Shown here one piece after another: positions 27,991-35,762 of a stretch of 64,000 bases of DNA. The notes beneath the pieces were generated by a model. That model saw only the letters and a list, made by a program, of their open reading frames with translations. It did no database searches and had not been told where the DNA came from. Positions within the stretch are counted from its first letter, which is position 1. Every line of letters starts with the position of its first letter. The position numbers were made by a program, and so were the translations under genes. The stretch covers positions 62,001 through 126,000 of the forward strand of contig JAOARX010000034.1 in NCBI GenBank assembly GCA_025210345.1, written 5' to 3'. The DNA is from Pelagimonas sp. Lineage in GTDB: Bacteria > Pseudomonadota > Alphaproteobacteria > Rhodobacterales > Rhodobacteraceae.

Positions 27991-28230
27991 TCAGATCAGT
28001 TTCAGCGCCAGATACGGGGCTAGGCAAAACACGAAAATCAGCAATTTGTAATTCGCGAGATAGGTGAAATAGCTTTGGCGTACGTCCTGCGGGTCCAGGT
28101 CAAACAGCGCGGCGTGCAGGCGCGCGGCCCAGTTTTTCACGGCGATCATCATCGCCGTCATTATCGCCAGCATGGCAAAGTTGATGACGGTCATCCAGCC
28201 AAAGATCTGAGCAAGCGTGTCTTGGGTCAC
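27991..28230 (-). CDS. DUF6868-type small membrane protein
   Basis: A 79-residue protein with two hydrophobic segments (GWMTVINFAMLAIMTAMMIAV and LLIFVFCLAPYLALKLI) joined by a conserved polar loop beginning KNWAARLHAALFDLDP and QSYFTYLANYK. This is the pattern I associate with the DUF6868 family. The start is GTG at 28230, six bases after a strong AGGAGG; the longer open frame upstream is not supported. It sits between the DUF1244 and N-formylglutamate amidohydrolase genes, same strand. The function is unknown. Confidence 0.75.
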   Translation of the reverse strand: MTQDTLAQIFGWMTVINFAMLAIMTAMMIAVKNWAARLHAALFDLDPQDVRQSYFTYLANYKLLIFVFCLAPYLALKLI

Positions 28231-28277
28231 GTGGCGCCTCCTGCGGTGGATGCGTTTCCTGTCCCATAGATGGGGGT

Positions 28278-29066
28278 TCAGAGCCTGCGGTTCAAGTCGG
28301 GGGGGCAAGCCGGGACTTGCGCCAACGCGGCTTCGAGCATCGGCGCCAGGCGTTTGCCCCATTGGATTTGCGCGGTCTCGGTTTCGATCAGGTCGTTGCG
28401 CAATTCGATCAGGGTGTTGTTGCGGCCGCAATGCAGCGCGTGGCGGTCGATGGCGTCGCCGGGCAGGTGGCCTGCGTAGGGCTCGTTGCGGCCCACGGTC
28501 AGGTCCGGTTCTGCCTCCAGCGCGGCGATAAGCGGATCGGACAGGCGGCGGTCGTAGGCGTGCAGAATGCCGACATGCCAAGGCCGTGTCGGACGCCCCT
28601 GAAGCTGACGCGTAAACGAATGCACCGCTACGATCACTGTATCGTCGCGCCGCGCGGCCAGGCGGGCCAATTCGTCGTGGTAGGGGCGGTAATAGGCGTT
28701 CAGCCGACGTTCGCGTTCCGCATCATCCGCATGGCGGTTGCCCGGGATGATGGAGCCATCATAGAGCTTCATCAACAGCGTCGGGTCGAACTCACCCCGG
28801 TTCGGATCAATCACAAGGCGCGAGAAATTCGACAGCAGCACTGGTGCGCCAAGCGCCTCTCCCAGCGCCAAAGACACCCCGGCAGCGCCCACATCATAGG
28901 CGATATGGCGATTCATATCCGCATCCGGCAACCCCAGCGTGCCACCCAGATCCGGCGGAACAATATTGCTGGCATGGTCGCATGTGATCAAGAAGCGGTT
29001 GTCGCGCGCTTCGCCTACGGTATGAAAGGGGTGGTATGTCATGGGCTTGTTATGTTGGCTGGGCAT
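28278..29066 (-). CDS. N-formylglutamate amidohydrolase
   Basis: A 262-residue member of the FGase family that releases formate from N-formylglutamate, a step of histidine degradation in some bacteria, or acts on related formylated substrates. Seen: LITCDHASNIVP near residue 30, the NFSRLVIDPNRGEFDP metal-site region, AVHSFTRQ, and TLIELRNDLI near the end. No hut genes are nearby, so its pathway is uncertain. An internal ATG eight codons on (MTYHPF) is an alternative start; neither ATG has a strong ribosome site. It is followed by the DUF6868 and DUF1244 genes. Confidence 0.85.
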   Translation of the reverse strand: MPSQHNKPMTYHPFHTVGEARDNRFLITCDHASNIVPPDLGGTLGLPDADMNRHIAYDVGAAGVSLALGEALGAPVLLSNFSRLVIDPNRGEFDPTLLMKLYDGSIIPGNRHADDAERERRLNAYYRPYHDELARLAARRDDTVIVAVHSFTRQLQGRPTRPWHVGILHAYDRRLSDPLIAALEAEPDLTVGRNEPYAGHLPGDAIDRHALHCGRNNTLIELRNDLIETETAQIQWGKRLAPMLEAALAQVPACPPDLNRRL

Positions 29067-29183
29067 CAGTTAGGCAAGGCGCAGAAACCACATCCGCTGC
29101 AACATCATACTTGTTAGCGGTAACATATGCGGGCTATACACGGGTTTAAACCCAGGGCAGGGACGGGCAGGAGACCGAAACAG

Positions 29184-30629
29184 ATGAAACGCGAACGCAA
29201 CGTTAAAATCGTGGCCACGCTGGGGCCTGCATCAGACACATATGACATGATCCGCGCGCTGCACGAAGCGGGTGCGGATGTGTTTCGCCTGAACATGTCG
29301 CATGGCAGCCATGAAGAGATCGAAGAGCGTCACAAGATCATTCGACAGGTGGAAAAGGATCTCGATAGTCCCATCGCCATTCTGGCTGACCTTCAGGGGC
29401 CCAAGCTGCGGGTGGGTGAGTTCGAAAATGGCGCAGAAGAGCTTGAGTGGGGGGCAAAGTTCCGCCTGGATCTTGATCCGACACCCGGTGACGTCAACCG
29501 GGTCTGCCTGCCACACCCCGAGATTTTCCAGGCGCTTCAGCCCGGGGCGCATCTGTTGGTCAACGACGGCAAGATCCGCCTGCGGGTGGTGGATTGCGCG
29601 GATGATCACGCGAATTGCACGGTGGAAACCGGTGGGACCATTTCGAACCGCAAAGGGGTGAATGTGCCCGACGTTGTGCTGCCGCTGGCGGCGCTCTCCG
29701 ACAAGGATCGCCGGGATCTTGAGTTCGTCTGCGCATTGGGCGTGGACTGGCTGGCCTTGTCCTTTGTCCAACGCGCCGCCGATGTCGAAGAGGCGCGGGC
29801 GCTTGCGCATGGGCGGGCGGCGATCTTGTCCAAGATCGAAAAGCCCTCGGCGGTGAAGGCGTTTGACGAAATCCTCGCGGTATCGGATGGCATCATGGTC
29901 GCGCGCGGAGACCTGGGCGTGGAACTGCCGGTCCAGAATGTGCCACCCATCCAGAAACGCCTGGTGCGCAAATGTCGTGCCCAGGCCAAGCCGGTGATCG
30001 TGGCGACCCAGATGCTGGAAAGCATGATCGAAAGCCCCATGCCCACCCGCGCCGAAGTTTCGGATGTGGCAACGGCGATCTATGAGGGGACCGACGGGAT
30101 CATGCTGTCGGCGGAATCGGCTGCGGGCGATTATCCGATCGAAGCGGTGACCACCATGAACAACGTCGCCATCGAGGTCGAAAGCGATGGCACCTATCGG
30201 GACATCATCGAATCCTCTCGCCGGGCCGAGCGCCACACCGTGGCTGACGGGATTGTCGCCGCCGCGCGCGAGATCGCTGAAACCACCGACGTCAAGGCGA
30301 TCTGTTGCTTTACGACTTCGGGGACGACTGCGGCCCTGGTGTCGCGCGAACGCCCACGCGTGCCGATCATCGCGCTGACGTCGTTGCGGGGCACGGCGCG
30401 GCGCCTGTCGCTGACCTGGGGTACGCAATGTGTCATGACCGGCGAGCTGGAGCGCTTTAAACAGGCGGTGGTCAACGCCGCACGGGCTGCGCGGGCGCAG
30501 GGCTATGCAGGTGAACATGATCAGATCATCGTGACCGCAGGTGTGCCGTTCAACCAGACGGGCACCACCAATATCTTGCGTGTGGCCCCCTGTGATGAGC
30601 GTTTGATTTATAGCACGGATCCTGAGTAA
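29184..30629 (+). CDS. pyk: Pyruvate kinase
   Basis: A 481-residue glycolytic enzyme that makes ATP and pyruvate from phosphoenolpyruvate and ADP. Motifs: NMSHGSHE near residue 35, DLQGPKLRVGEF, the active-site lysine in ILSKIEKPSA, the DGIMVARGDLGVELP metal/substrate loop and MLESMIESPMPTRAE. The C-terminal effector domain (from about 350) contains TTSGTTAALVSRERP. The ATG at 29184 is preceded by AGGAGA; the frame runs 19 codons upstream. Regulation by an allosteric sugar phosphate is inferred from the family. Confidence 0.97.
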   Translation: MKRERNVKIVATLGPASDTYDMIRALHEAGADVFRLNMSHGSHEEIEERHKIIRQVEKDLDSPIAILADLQGPKLRVGEFENGAEELEWGAKFRLDLDPTPGDVNRVCLPHPEIFQALQPGAHLLVNDGKIRLRVVDCADDHANCTVETGGTISNRKGVNVPDVVLPLAALSDKDRRDLEFVCALGVDWLALSFVQRAADVEEARALAHGRAAILSKIEKPSAVKAFDEILAVSDGIMVARGDLGVELPVQNVPPIQKRLVRKCRAQAKPVIVATQMLESMIESPMPTRAEVSDVATAIYEGTDGIMLSAESAAGDYPIEAVTTMNNVAIEVESDGTYRDIIESSRRAERHTVADGIVAAAREIAETTDVKAICCFTTSGTTAALVSRERPRVPIIALTSLRGTARRLSLTWGTQCVMTGELERFKQAVVNAARAARAQGYAGEHDQIIVTAGVPFNQTGTTNILRVAPCDERLIYSTDPE

Positions 30630-30672
30630 GTTTGTCCAAGGGGGCATCTGCCCCGGGGCAGGAGGGATCTTG

Positions 30673-30891
30673 ATGGATCCGGACATTACCATGATCACGG
30701 GCCTTGGTCTGGCCTTGCTGGCGATTCCCTCGATGATCGACGCCTGGGCGGACCGGCGGGTTCCCTATGTTGCCAGTGCGCTTTTGGTGCTGGCGGGTGG
30801 GATGGTGGCCTATGCCGTTCAGGTGCTTGGGCTGCCATTGACCGAGGCCCCTGATGCGCTGTATCGCGTGGTTGGGCGCATTTTGATCTGA
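30673..30891 (+). CDS. Small membrane protein of unknown function
   Basis: A 72-residue protein with two hydrophobic segments ([15 protein letters not shown] and [19 protein letters not shown]) around the polar loop [15 protein letters not shown] lies six bases before the ATG, so translation is likely. It follows pyk by 43 bases on the same strand and may be cotranscribed. I recognise no family. Size and topology resemble many uncharacterised roseobacter proteins, but I give no function. Confidence 0.65.
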   Translation: MDPDITMITGLGLALLAIPSMIDAWADRRVPYVASALLVLAGGMVAYAVQVLGLPLTEAPDALYRVVGRILI

Positions 30892-30939
30892 CGCTTGCGC
30901 CCTATGGTGCAATTCGCCCGATCCAGCCCGCAAAAACAC

Positions 30940-30968
30940 TTGCCAAACCCGTCGCATCTTTTTATACG
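30940..30968 (+). promoter_or_regulatory. Promoter of rpmI-rplT
   Basis: TTGCCA (30940-30945), a 17-base spacer, and TATACG (30963-30968) stand about 65 bases before the rpmI start. No infC gene precedes rpmI here, so the ribosomal pair needs its own promoter. Confidence 0.6.
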
Positions 30969-31034
30969 GCGCCATCCAACCGCGTGGCCGGCCATAGTGG
31001 CATGCCGAGTCGCGCCCGAAAACGGAGAACCGAA

Positions 31035-31235
31035 ATGCCCAAGATGAAGACAAAGTCGAGCGCCAAAAAGCGCTTCAAGGTCACCTCGACCGGTAAGGTC
31101 ATGGCCGCCCAGGCTGGTAAACAGCACGGCATGATCAAACGCACCAAGAAATTCATCCGTGATGCCCGTGGCACCACGACGCTGTGTGCCGCTGACGCTA
31201 AGACCGTCAAAGGCTACATGCCGTACGACCGCTAA
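31035..31235 (+). CDS. rpmI: 50S ribosomal protein L35
   Basis: A 66-residue basic ribosomal protein beginning [20 protein letters not shown], the standard L35 N-terminus, with [14 protein letters not shown] and [12 protein letters not shown] after it. The ATG at 31035 was chosen on that homology; an upstream extension of 17 codons is not conserved. It is followed after 14 bases by rplT. The E. coli infC-rpmI-rplT order is broken here because infC is absent. Confidence 0.97.
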   Translation: MPKMKTKSSAKKRFKVTSTGKVMAAQAGKQHGMIKRTKKFIRDARGTTTLCAADAKTVKGYMPYDR

Positions 31236-31249
31236 GAGGAGATTAGAAT

Positions 31250-31615
31250 ATGTCCCGAGTAAAAGGCGGAACCGTCACACACGCACGTCACAAGAAGGTC
31301 ATCAAGCAGGCGAAAGGCTATTACGGCCGTCGCAAGAACACCTTCAAGGTTGCAGCACAGGCCGTTGATAAGGCCAACCAGTACGCAACCCGCGACCGTC
31401 ACAACCGCAAGCGCAACTTCCGCGCTCTGTGGATCCAGCGCATCAACGCCGCCGTGCGCGCGCATGACGAAGCCCTGACCTACTCCAAGTTCATCAATGG
31501 TCTGAACCTGGCTGGCATCGAAGTTGACCGCAAGGTTCTGGCAGATCTGGCCGTACACGAGCCCGAAGCATTCGCTGCGATCGTGGATCAGGCCAAAGGT
31601 GCCCTGAGCGCCTAA
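31250..31615 (+). CDS. rplT: 50S ribosomal protein L20
   Basis: A 121-residue rRNA-binding protein required early in 50S assembly. It starts [29 protein letters not shown], with [21 protein letters not shown] and [11 protein letters not shown] further on (all typical L20). A strong terminator follows the stop. L20 in E. coli represses its own operon through the rpmI leader; I see no pseudoknot that I could claim here. Confidence 0.98.
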   Translation: MSRVKGGTVTHARHKKVIKQAKGYYGRRKNTFKVAAQAVDKANQYATRDRHNRKRNFRALWIQRINAAVRAHDEALTYSKFINGLNLAGIEVDRKVLADLAVHEPEAFAAIVDQAKGALSA

Positions 31616-31638
31616 GATCGGATGATCTGGAAAAAATT

Positions 31639-31666
31639 GGGCCGTCCCATTTGGGGCGGCCTTTTT
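31639..31666 (+). terminator. Rho-independent terminator after rplT
   Basis: GGCCGTCCC (31640-31648) pairs with GGGGCGGCC (31653-31661) with one G.U pair, ATTT loop, then five T residues. Confidence 0.88.
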
Positions 31667-31684
31667 GTTTGCCTAAGGGTGGGC

Positions 31685-32845
31685 TCAGGCGCGGGGCGTG
31701 ATCATCACGCGGGCAAACCGCGCGACAAACAACCCAAATCCCAGCATCCATAGCGTGGCAGACCCGTGCAGCATCGGGGTTGTCGCGATGTCCAATGCCG
31801 ATGCGATGCGCATGCATGCGGACAGCGCGATGGCCATGAGAAAGAGCCGCTCAACCATGCCGGCCTTGAGGGGCAGGCCCGAATGGCCCAGGCTTGCCCG
31901 GGTCATCACGATCAAGGTCATTCCGCCGATTGCCCCGGCGCTCCAGGCGTGAATTCCGGCGATGGCGGACACCCCTGGCCAGATCGCGGACAGGCCCGTC
32001 AGGATAAACCCCAGCGGAACAAAGGCATAAAACAGATGCAGGGCGATGATCAGCGGCTCTGAAAGCGTCCGATGTCCGCACCAGCGCGACAGCCGCGCCA
32101 GATGCGCCGCGCCAACCGCGATCAACAGGGCCCCGACGAGGCTGGGGGGCTCGGACCACAGGCTCCACAGCAGCAACGTCACCGCAGACCCCGCAAGCAC
32201 CGCCTTGTCAAACCTGTTGAAGGGCGTGGGCAGCTGCGCGTCGTTCCTTTGCCTGAGCCAGTTGGTGGTAAAGGCGGGAATGATGCGCCCACCGATCAGG
32301 CTGATCAGCATGATCAACAAAGCCAGCCCCAGTCGGGTGCCCATCCCCCAGGCGGCTCCGGTGTCTTGCGCCACATCCCAGTGAAACCCAAGGTTGGCCA
32401 GCGCGACCAATCCCACCATGCCCGCCACCGGGAAATTGCGCGTGTTGCCGCCAAGGACCAGCTCACGGGTGGCAATCGCGCAAACCAGCGCCAGAAAGCT
32501 CACGTCGATCAGCGCGACGGCCCATGGGGTCAATCCCAGATCCACGGTCACGGCCACACGTCCAAGCCCCCAAAGTGCCCACACCCCCGCCAGCGACAAC
32601 CCGGCAACAGCCGGGCGTCCCGTCCAGTTGGGAATCGCGGTCAGCAGAAAACCGCATAGGACGGCACTTGCGTAGCCGAACAGCAGTTCGTGCACATGCC
32701 AATCAAGCCCGCCCCAGAGGGGCTCCCATGTGGATAGCCCGGTCCAATAGGCGATCCACAGCCACATGCTCAGGACAGCCCACAAGGCCGCGCCCAGAAA
32801 CATCGGACGAAATCCGGCAGAGAAGAAGGCGGTGAAAGCGGACAT
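31685..32845 (-). CDS. nnrS: NnrS family membrane protein
   Basis: A 386-residue protein with about twelve hydrophobic helices, matching NnrS, a heme- and copper-containing membrane protein linked to nitric oxide resistance and denitrification. Conserved features I recognise are the early FRPMFLGAALWAV and DWHVHELLFGYASAVLCGFLLTA (pieces WHVHELLFG), the GRIIPAFTTNWL motif, and H-rich ends of later helices. The start is the ATG ending at 32845, which begins MSAFTAFFSAGFRP. A near-consensus FNR-type site lies 57 bases upstream. No nir or nor genes are in the window. Confidence 0.88.
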   Translation of the reverse strand: MSAFTAFFSAGFRPMFLGAALWAVLSMWLWIAYWTGLSTWEPLWGGLDWHVHELLFGYASAVLCGFLLTAIPNWTGRPAVAGLSLAGVWALWGLGRVAVTVDLGLTPWAVALIDVSFLALVCAIATRELVLGGNTRNFPVAGMVGLVALANLGFHWDVAQDTGAAWGMGTRLGLALLIMLISLIGGRIIPAFTTNWLRQRNDAQLPTPFNRFDKAVLAGSAVTLLLWSLWSEPPSLVGALLIAVGAAHLARLSRWCGHRTLSEPLIIALHLFYAFVPLGFILTGLSAIWPGVSAIAGIHAWSAGAIGGMTLIVMTRASLGHSGLPLKAGMVERLFLMAIALSACMRIASALDIATTPMLHGSATLWMLGFGLFVARFARVMITPRA

Positions 32846-32901
32846 GGCGCACCTGTTTGAACCGAATATGCGCCACAATATCCGATTTATTCGCTAGGGA
32901 A

Positions 32902-32915
32902 TTGATCGAAGTCAT
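32902..32915 (-). promoter_or_regulatory. FNR/NnrR-type operator upstream of nnrS
   Basis: The plus strand reads TTGAT-CGAA-GTCAT; against the FNR-family consensus TTGAT-N4-ATCAA it matches eight of ten positions and one half is perfect. A possible -10 (minus-strand GATATT, 32882-32877) puts the site centre about 40 bases upstream of the start, which fits class II FNR activation. Confidence 0.5.
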
Positions 32916-33097
32916 GCAGGCCCCGGGAGTGTTCACCCAGATCGAACGCAAAGCGGGCGCACCACGCGCCGAACCCATGCCGCCATGCGGTTGCGGTTCG
33001 GCCCGCATGGGCGAATTTCCCGCCCCAACCCCGGCCTGCATCTTGCAACCTGCCTCTGCGCAGGCTAACCCGCCTTTGACGACAAGAGGGAAGCCCC

Positions 33098-34171
33098 ATG
33101 GACGATCTGCGCGAAAAGTACCTGACCTTGATCAAGGACACCTCGGACGAGGCGTCGCTGGAAGAGCTGCGTGTGCAGGCCGTGGGCAAAAAGGGCGAAA
33201 TCAGCCTGAAAATGCGCGAGCTGGGCAAGATGACCCCGGAAGAGCGTCAGGTCGCGGGGCCCGCGCTGAATGCGCTCAAGGATGAAATCAACGCCGCGCT
33301 GGGCGCCAAGAAATCCGCACTTCTTGACGCCGCGCTTGAACAGCGTCTGGCCTCGGAATGGCTGGATGTGACCTTGCCGGTGCGCCCACAGCGCCAGGGC
33401 TCGATTCACCCGATTTCGCAGGTCATGGAAGAGGTCGCCGCGATCTTTGCCAACCTTGGCTTTTCGGTCGCCGAGGGCGGGCAGATCGAAAACGACTGGT
33501 ACAATTTTGATGCGCTGAACATTCCCGGCCACCACCCGGCGCGTGCCGAAATGGACACGTTCTACATGCACCGCGCCGAGGGGGATGATCGCCCGCCGCA
33601 TGTGCTGCGCACCCATACCTCGCCGGTTCAGATTCGCCATATGGAGGCGCATGGCGCCCCCTGCCGGATCATCTGTCCGGGCCGCGTGTACCGCGCCGAT
33701 TACGACCAGACTCACACCCCGATGTTCCACCAGTTCGAAGGCCTTTGCATCGACAAGGACATTTCGATGGCGAACCTGAAATGGGTTCTTGAGGAATTCG
33801 TGAAAGCCTTCTTTGAGGTCGACCACGTCGAGCTGCGCTTCCGTGCGTCACACTTCCCCTTCACCGAACCGTCGGCTGAGGTGGATATTCAGTGTTCGTG
33901 GGACAATGGCGTGCTCAAGGTGGGTGAGGGCGACGACTGGCTGGAAATCCTTGGGTCGGGCATGGTGCATCCCAAGGTGCTTGAGAATTCGGGCATCGAC
34001 CCGAAGGAATGGCAGGGCTTTGCCTTTGGCGTCGGCATCGACCGCATCGCCATGCTGAAATACGGCATCCCCGACCTGCGCGCCTTCTTTGACAGCGACC
34101 TGCGCTGGCTGCGCCACTACGGGTTCAGCAGCCTGGACGTGCCGGGGCTGCATGGCGGTTTGTCAAAGTGA
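33098..34171 (+). CDS. pheS: Phenylalanyl-tRNA synthetase alpha subunit
   Basis: A 357-residue class II synthetase subunit. A helical N-terminal coiled-coil arm (about 1-90) is followed by the catalytic fold with motif 2 ([22 protein letters not shown], recognised by FHQFEG) and motif 3 ([20 protein letters not shown], recognised by GIDRIAML). Between them lies an insertion with [19 protein letters not shown], a zinc-less loop common in alphaproteobacteria. The ATG at 33098 opens the MDDLREKYL start. pheT lies 1.6 kb downstream, separated by two other genes, which is less usual than direct adjacency. Confidence 0.97.
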   Translation: MDDLREKYLTLIKDTSDEASLEELRVQAVGKKGEISLKMRELGKMTPEERQVAGPALNALKDEINAALGAKKSALLDAALEQRLASEWLDVTLPVRPQRQGSIHPISQVMEEVAAIFANLGFSVAEGGQIENDWYNFDALNIPGHHPARAEMDTFYMHRAEGDDRPPHVLRTHTSPVQIRHMEAHGAPCRIICPGRVYRADYDQTHTPMFHQFEGLCIDKDISMANLKWVLEEFVKAFFEVDHVELRFRASHFPFTEPSAEVDIQCSWDNGVLKVGEGDDWLEILGSGMVHPKVLENSGIDPKEWQGFAFGVGIDRIAMLKYGIPDLRAFFDSDLRWLRHYGFSSLDVPGLHGGLSK

Positions 34172-34176
34172 CATTT

Positions 34177-34194
34177 GGCCGGTTCGCGCCGGCC
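34177..34194 (+). terminator. Possible hairpin after pheS
   Basis: GGCCGG (34177-34182) pairs with CCGGCC (34189-34194) five bases after the pheS stop. The downstream T-tract is weak (CCCCGTTTT), so termination may be partial. Confidence 0.4.
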
Positions 34195-34363
34195 TGCCCC
34201 GTTTTGCCAAAGGCAAACGATCGGATTGATGGCGGAGCGAAATGCGCCACCCCGTTTTGGTGCATAGCTGCGTGAAAAAACTTGGTCAGCTGGCTTTGAG
34301 TGCGAAGATGCGCGAAATGCGCAAGCGTTGGTGCCTGGGATCGACAGTCCCCGACACCCCCTT

Positions 34364-34381
34364 GTCGCGATCTCTCGCGAC
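34364..34381 (+). repeat. Perfect short inverted repeat before the amidotransferase gene
   Basis: GTCGCGA (34364-34370), TCTC loop, TCGCGAC (34375-34381). It stands 46 bases before the next ATG with no T-tract; an operator or an RNA element is possible. Confidence 0.45.
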
Positions 34382-34427
34382 CGCGCTTTAGTCTCCTTGC
34401 TACCCTCCCTTCAACAGGAGGCGCGAT

Positions 34428-35198
34428 ATGACCCGAATTCTCATTCTCGAAGGCAACACGCCCGACATGATCGCGGCTGGATACGTCCGGGCGGCGGATT
34501 TCTTTGTCCAGACCTTTGCCAATCTCGACCCCGGCTTGACCCTGACCACCGCAGCGCCCTATGCCGCGCCGATCACATCCGACGATCTGGACGCGGCTGA
34601 TGCGGTGGTTTTTACCGGGTCGGGCACCGCGTGGTCCACCGATGCGCCCGAAGCTGCGCCGTTGCGCGAGGCTTTTGAGGTTGTGGCGAAAGCCGACAAA
34701 CCCATCTGGGGATCGTGCAATGGTCTGCAACTGGCGGCTGTGGTGCTGGGCGGCGGCGTTGGGGCCTCTCCCAACGGGCTTGAGGTGGGGCTGGCCAAGG
34801 ATGTGCAGATCGCATACCCAAAGCATCCGATGATGGCGGGACGCGCGCAGGGTTTTGCCGTACCCTGCATTCACCGCGACGAAGTTCAAAACCTGCCTCA
34901 GGATGCAACCCTGATTGCGGGCAATAGGCATTCCCCCGTACAGGCCATGACCTATGAAACAAACGGTGTGGATTTTTGGGGTGTGCAATACCACCCCGAG
35001 TTCAGCGCCGCGACTGTCGCAGATTTCATGCGCCGCCGGTCAATCTTTGACAATGCGACGGGGTTGATTCCCGATCTCGAAGGGGCCGATTCGGACCCCA
35101 CCTGCGCGGTCAGGCTGGGGGTCGATCCCGCCGAGTTGCAGTTTGAAACGCGCAGTCGCGAGCTTGCGAATTGGTTGGCACATCTGCGTGGCGGCTAG
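34428..35198 (+). CDS. Class I glutamine amidotransferase-like protein
   Basis: A 256-residue type 1 glutamine amidotransferase with the catalytic cysteine Cys97 in WGSCNGLQL and the histidine-glutamate pair His189/Glu191 in YHPE. Such stand-alone domains act as glutaminases or as gamma-glutamyl hydrolases feeding amide nitrogen to another enzyme. No synthase partner lies beside it, so its pathway is open. It stands between pheS and a small exported protein gene, with its own ribosome site (AGGAGG) upstream of the ATG. Confidence 0.85.
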   Translation: MTRILILEGNTPDMIAAGYVRAADFFVQTFANLDPGLTLTTAAPYAAPITSDDLDAADAVVFTGSGTAWSTDAPEAAPLREAFEVVAKADKPIWGSCNGLQLAAVVLGGGVGASPNGLEVGLAKDVQIAYPKHPMMAGRAQGFAVPCIHRDEVQNLPQDATLIAGNRHSPVQAMTYETNGVDFWGVQYHPEFSAATVADFMRRRSIFDNATGLIPDLEGADSDPTCAVRLGVDPAELQFETRSRELANWLAHLRGG

Positions 35199-35257
35199 TC
35201 CAAGACAACCCGGTTTCTTGCTGCTAGTCTGACCTCAGGGAATGAGGAGGACATTTG

Positions 35258-35662
35258 ATGACCGCAAAACACATTGCATTGACAGTGGCGCTTGGCCTGG
35301 GCGCGACCATGGCGCAGGCTGATGAAAGCTGGATGTCTGACATGGGCCGTCTCATCTACCAGTCCGAGGAAAACGGCGCGGCCATTTTCAGCTTTACCAA
35401 TGTTGATGCCTATCCTGCGGAACTGATTATTCCCGGTCTTGCGGGTAACTATGACAACCGCGGTGTTCACGAAGCCTATTGGATCGGTCAGGGCGCGGGC
35501 ACATGCCCGGCGTTCATGGCGCGCCCCGGTGGTCAAAGCACCACAAACTGGGGGCGGGCGTTGATCTCATTTGACCGGCCGGCGTTCCCTACCGGCTTTA
35601 CCCTGACCCTAGGGGATTGTTTCGGACCGATGTCCTATGCAATCCGGGCCGATTTGCCCTGA
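35258..35662 (+). CDS. Small exported protein of unknown function
   Basis: A 134-residue protein with a signal peptide (HIALTVALGLGATMAQA, cleavage before DES near residue 21). The mature part, about 112 residues, has two cysteines (in GTCPAF and GDCFGP) that could form a disulfide, and reads as a compact beta-rich domain with GQSTTNWGRALISFD. I recognise no family. GAGGAGG lies upstream; the ATG at 35258 is preceded by an in-frame TTG. It probably acts in the periplasm. It lies between the amidotransferase-like gene and pheT. Confidence 0.65.
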   Translation: MTAKHIALTVALGLGATMAQADESWMSDMGRLIYQSEENGAAIFSFTNVDAYPAELIIPGLAGNYDNRGVHEAYWIGQGAGTCPAFMARPGGQSTTNWGRALISFDRPAFPTGFTLTLGDCFGPMSYAIRADLP

Positions 35663-35709
35663 TCGTGGCCTAAATGCCAGCCGCGTTCGGCCGCCTCTTT
35701 TCACGGTCT

Positions 35710-35734
35710 TTGCGATCCGGTAAGGACATCGCAA
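35710..35734. repeat. Perfect 7-bp inverted repeat upstream of pheT
   Basis: TTGCGAT (35710-35716), an 11-base spacer and ATCGCAA (35728-35734). It ends 29 bases before the pheT ATG. Its arms resemble the TTGCGA/TCGCAA elements at the sitA promoter. Confidence 0.5.
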
Positions 35735-35762
35735 CTGACATGATTATCCGGGGCATTGGCTC

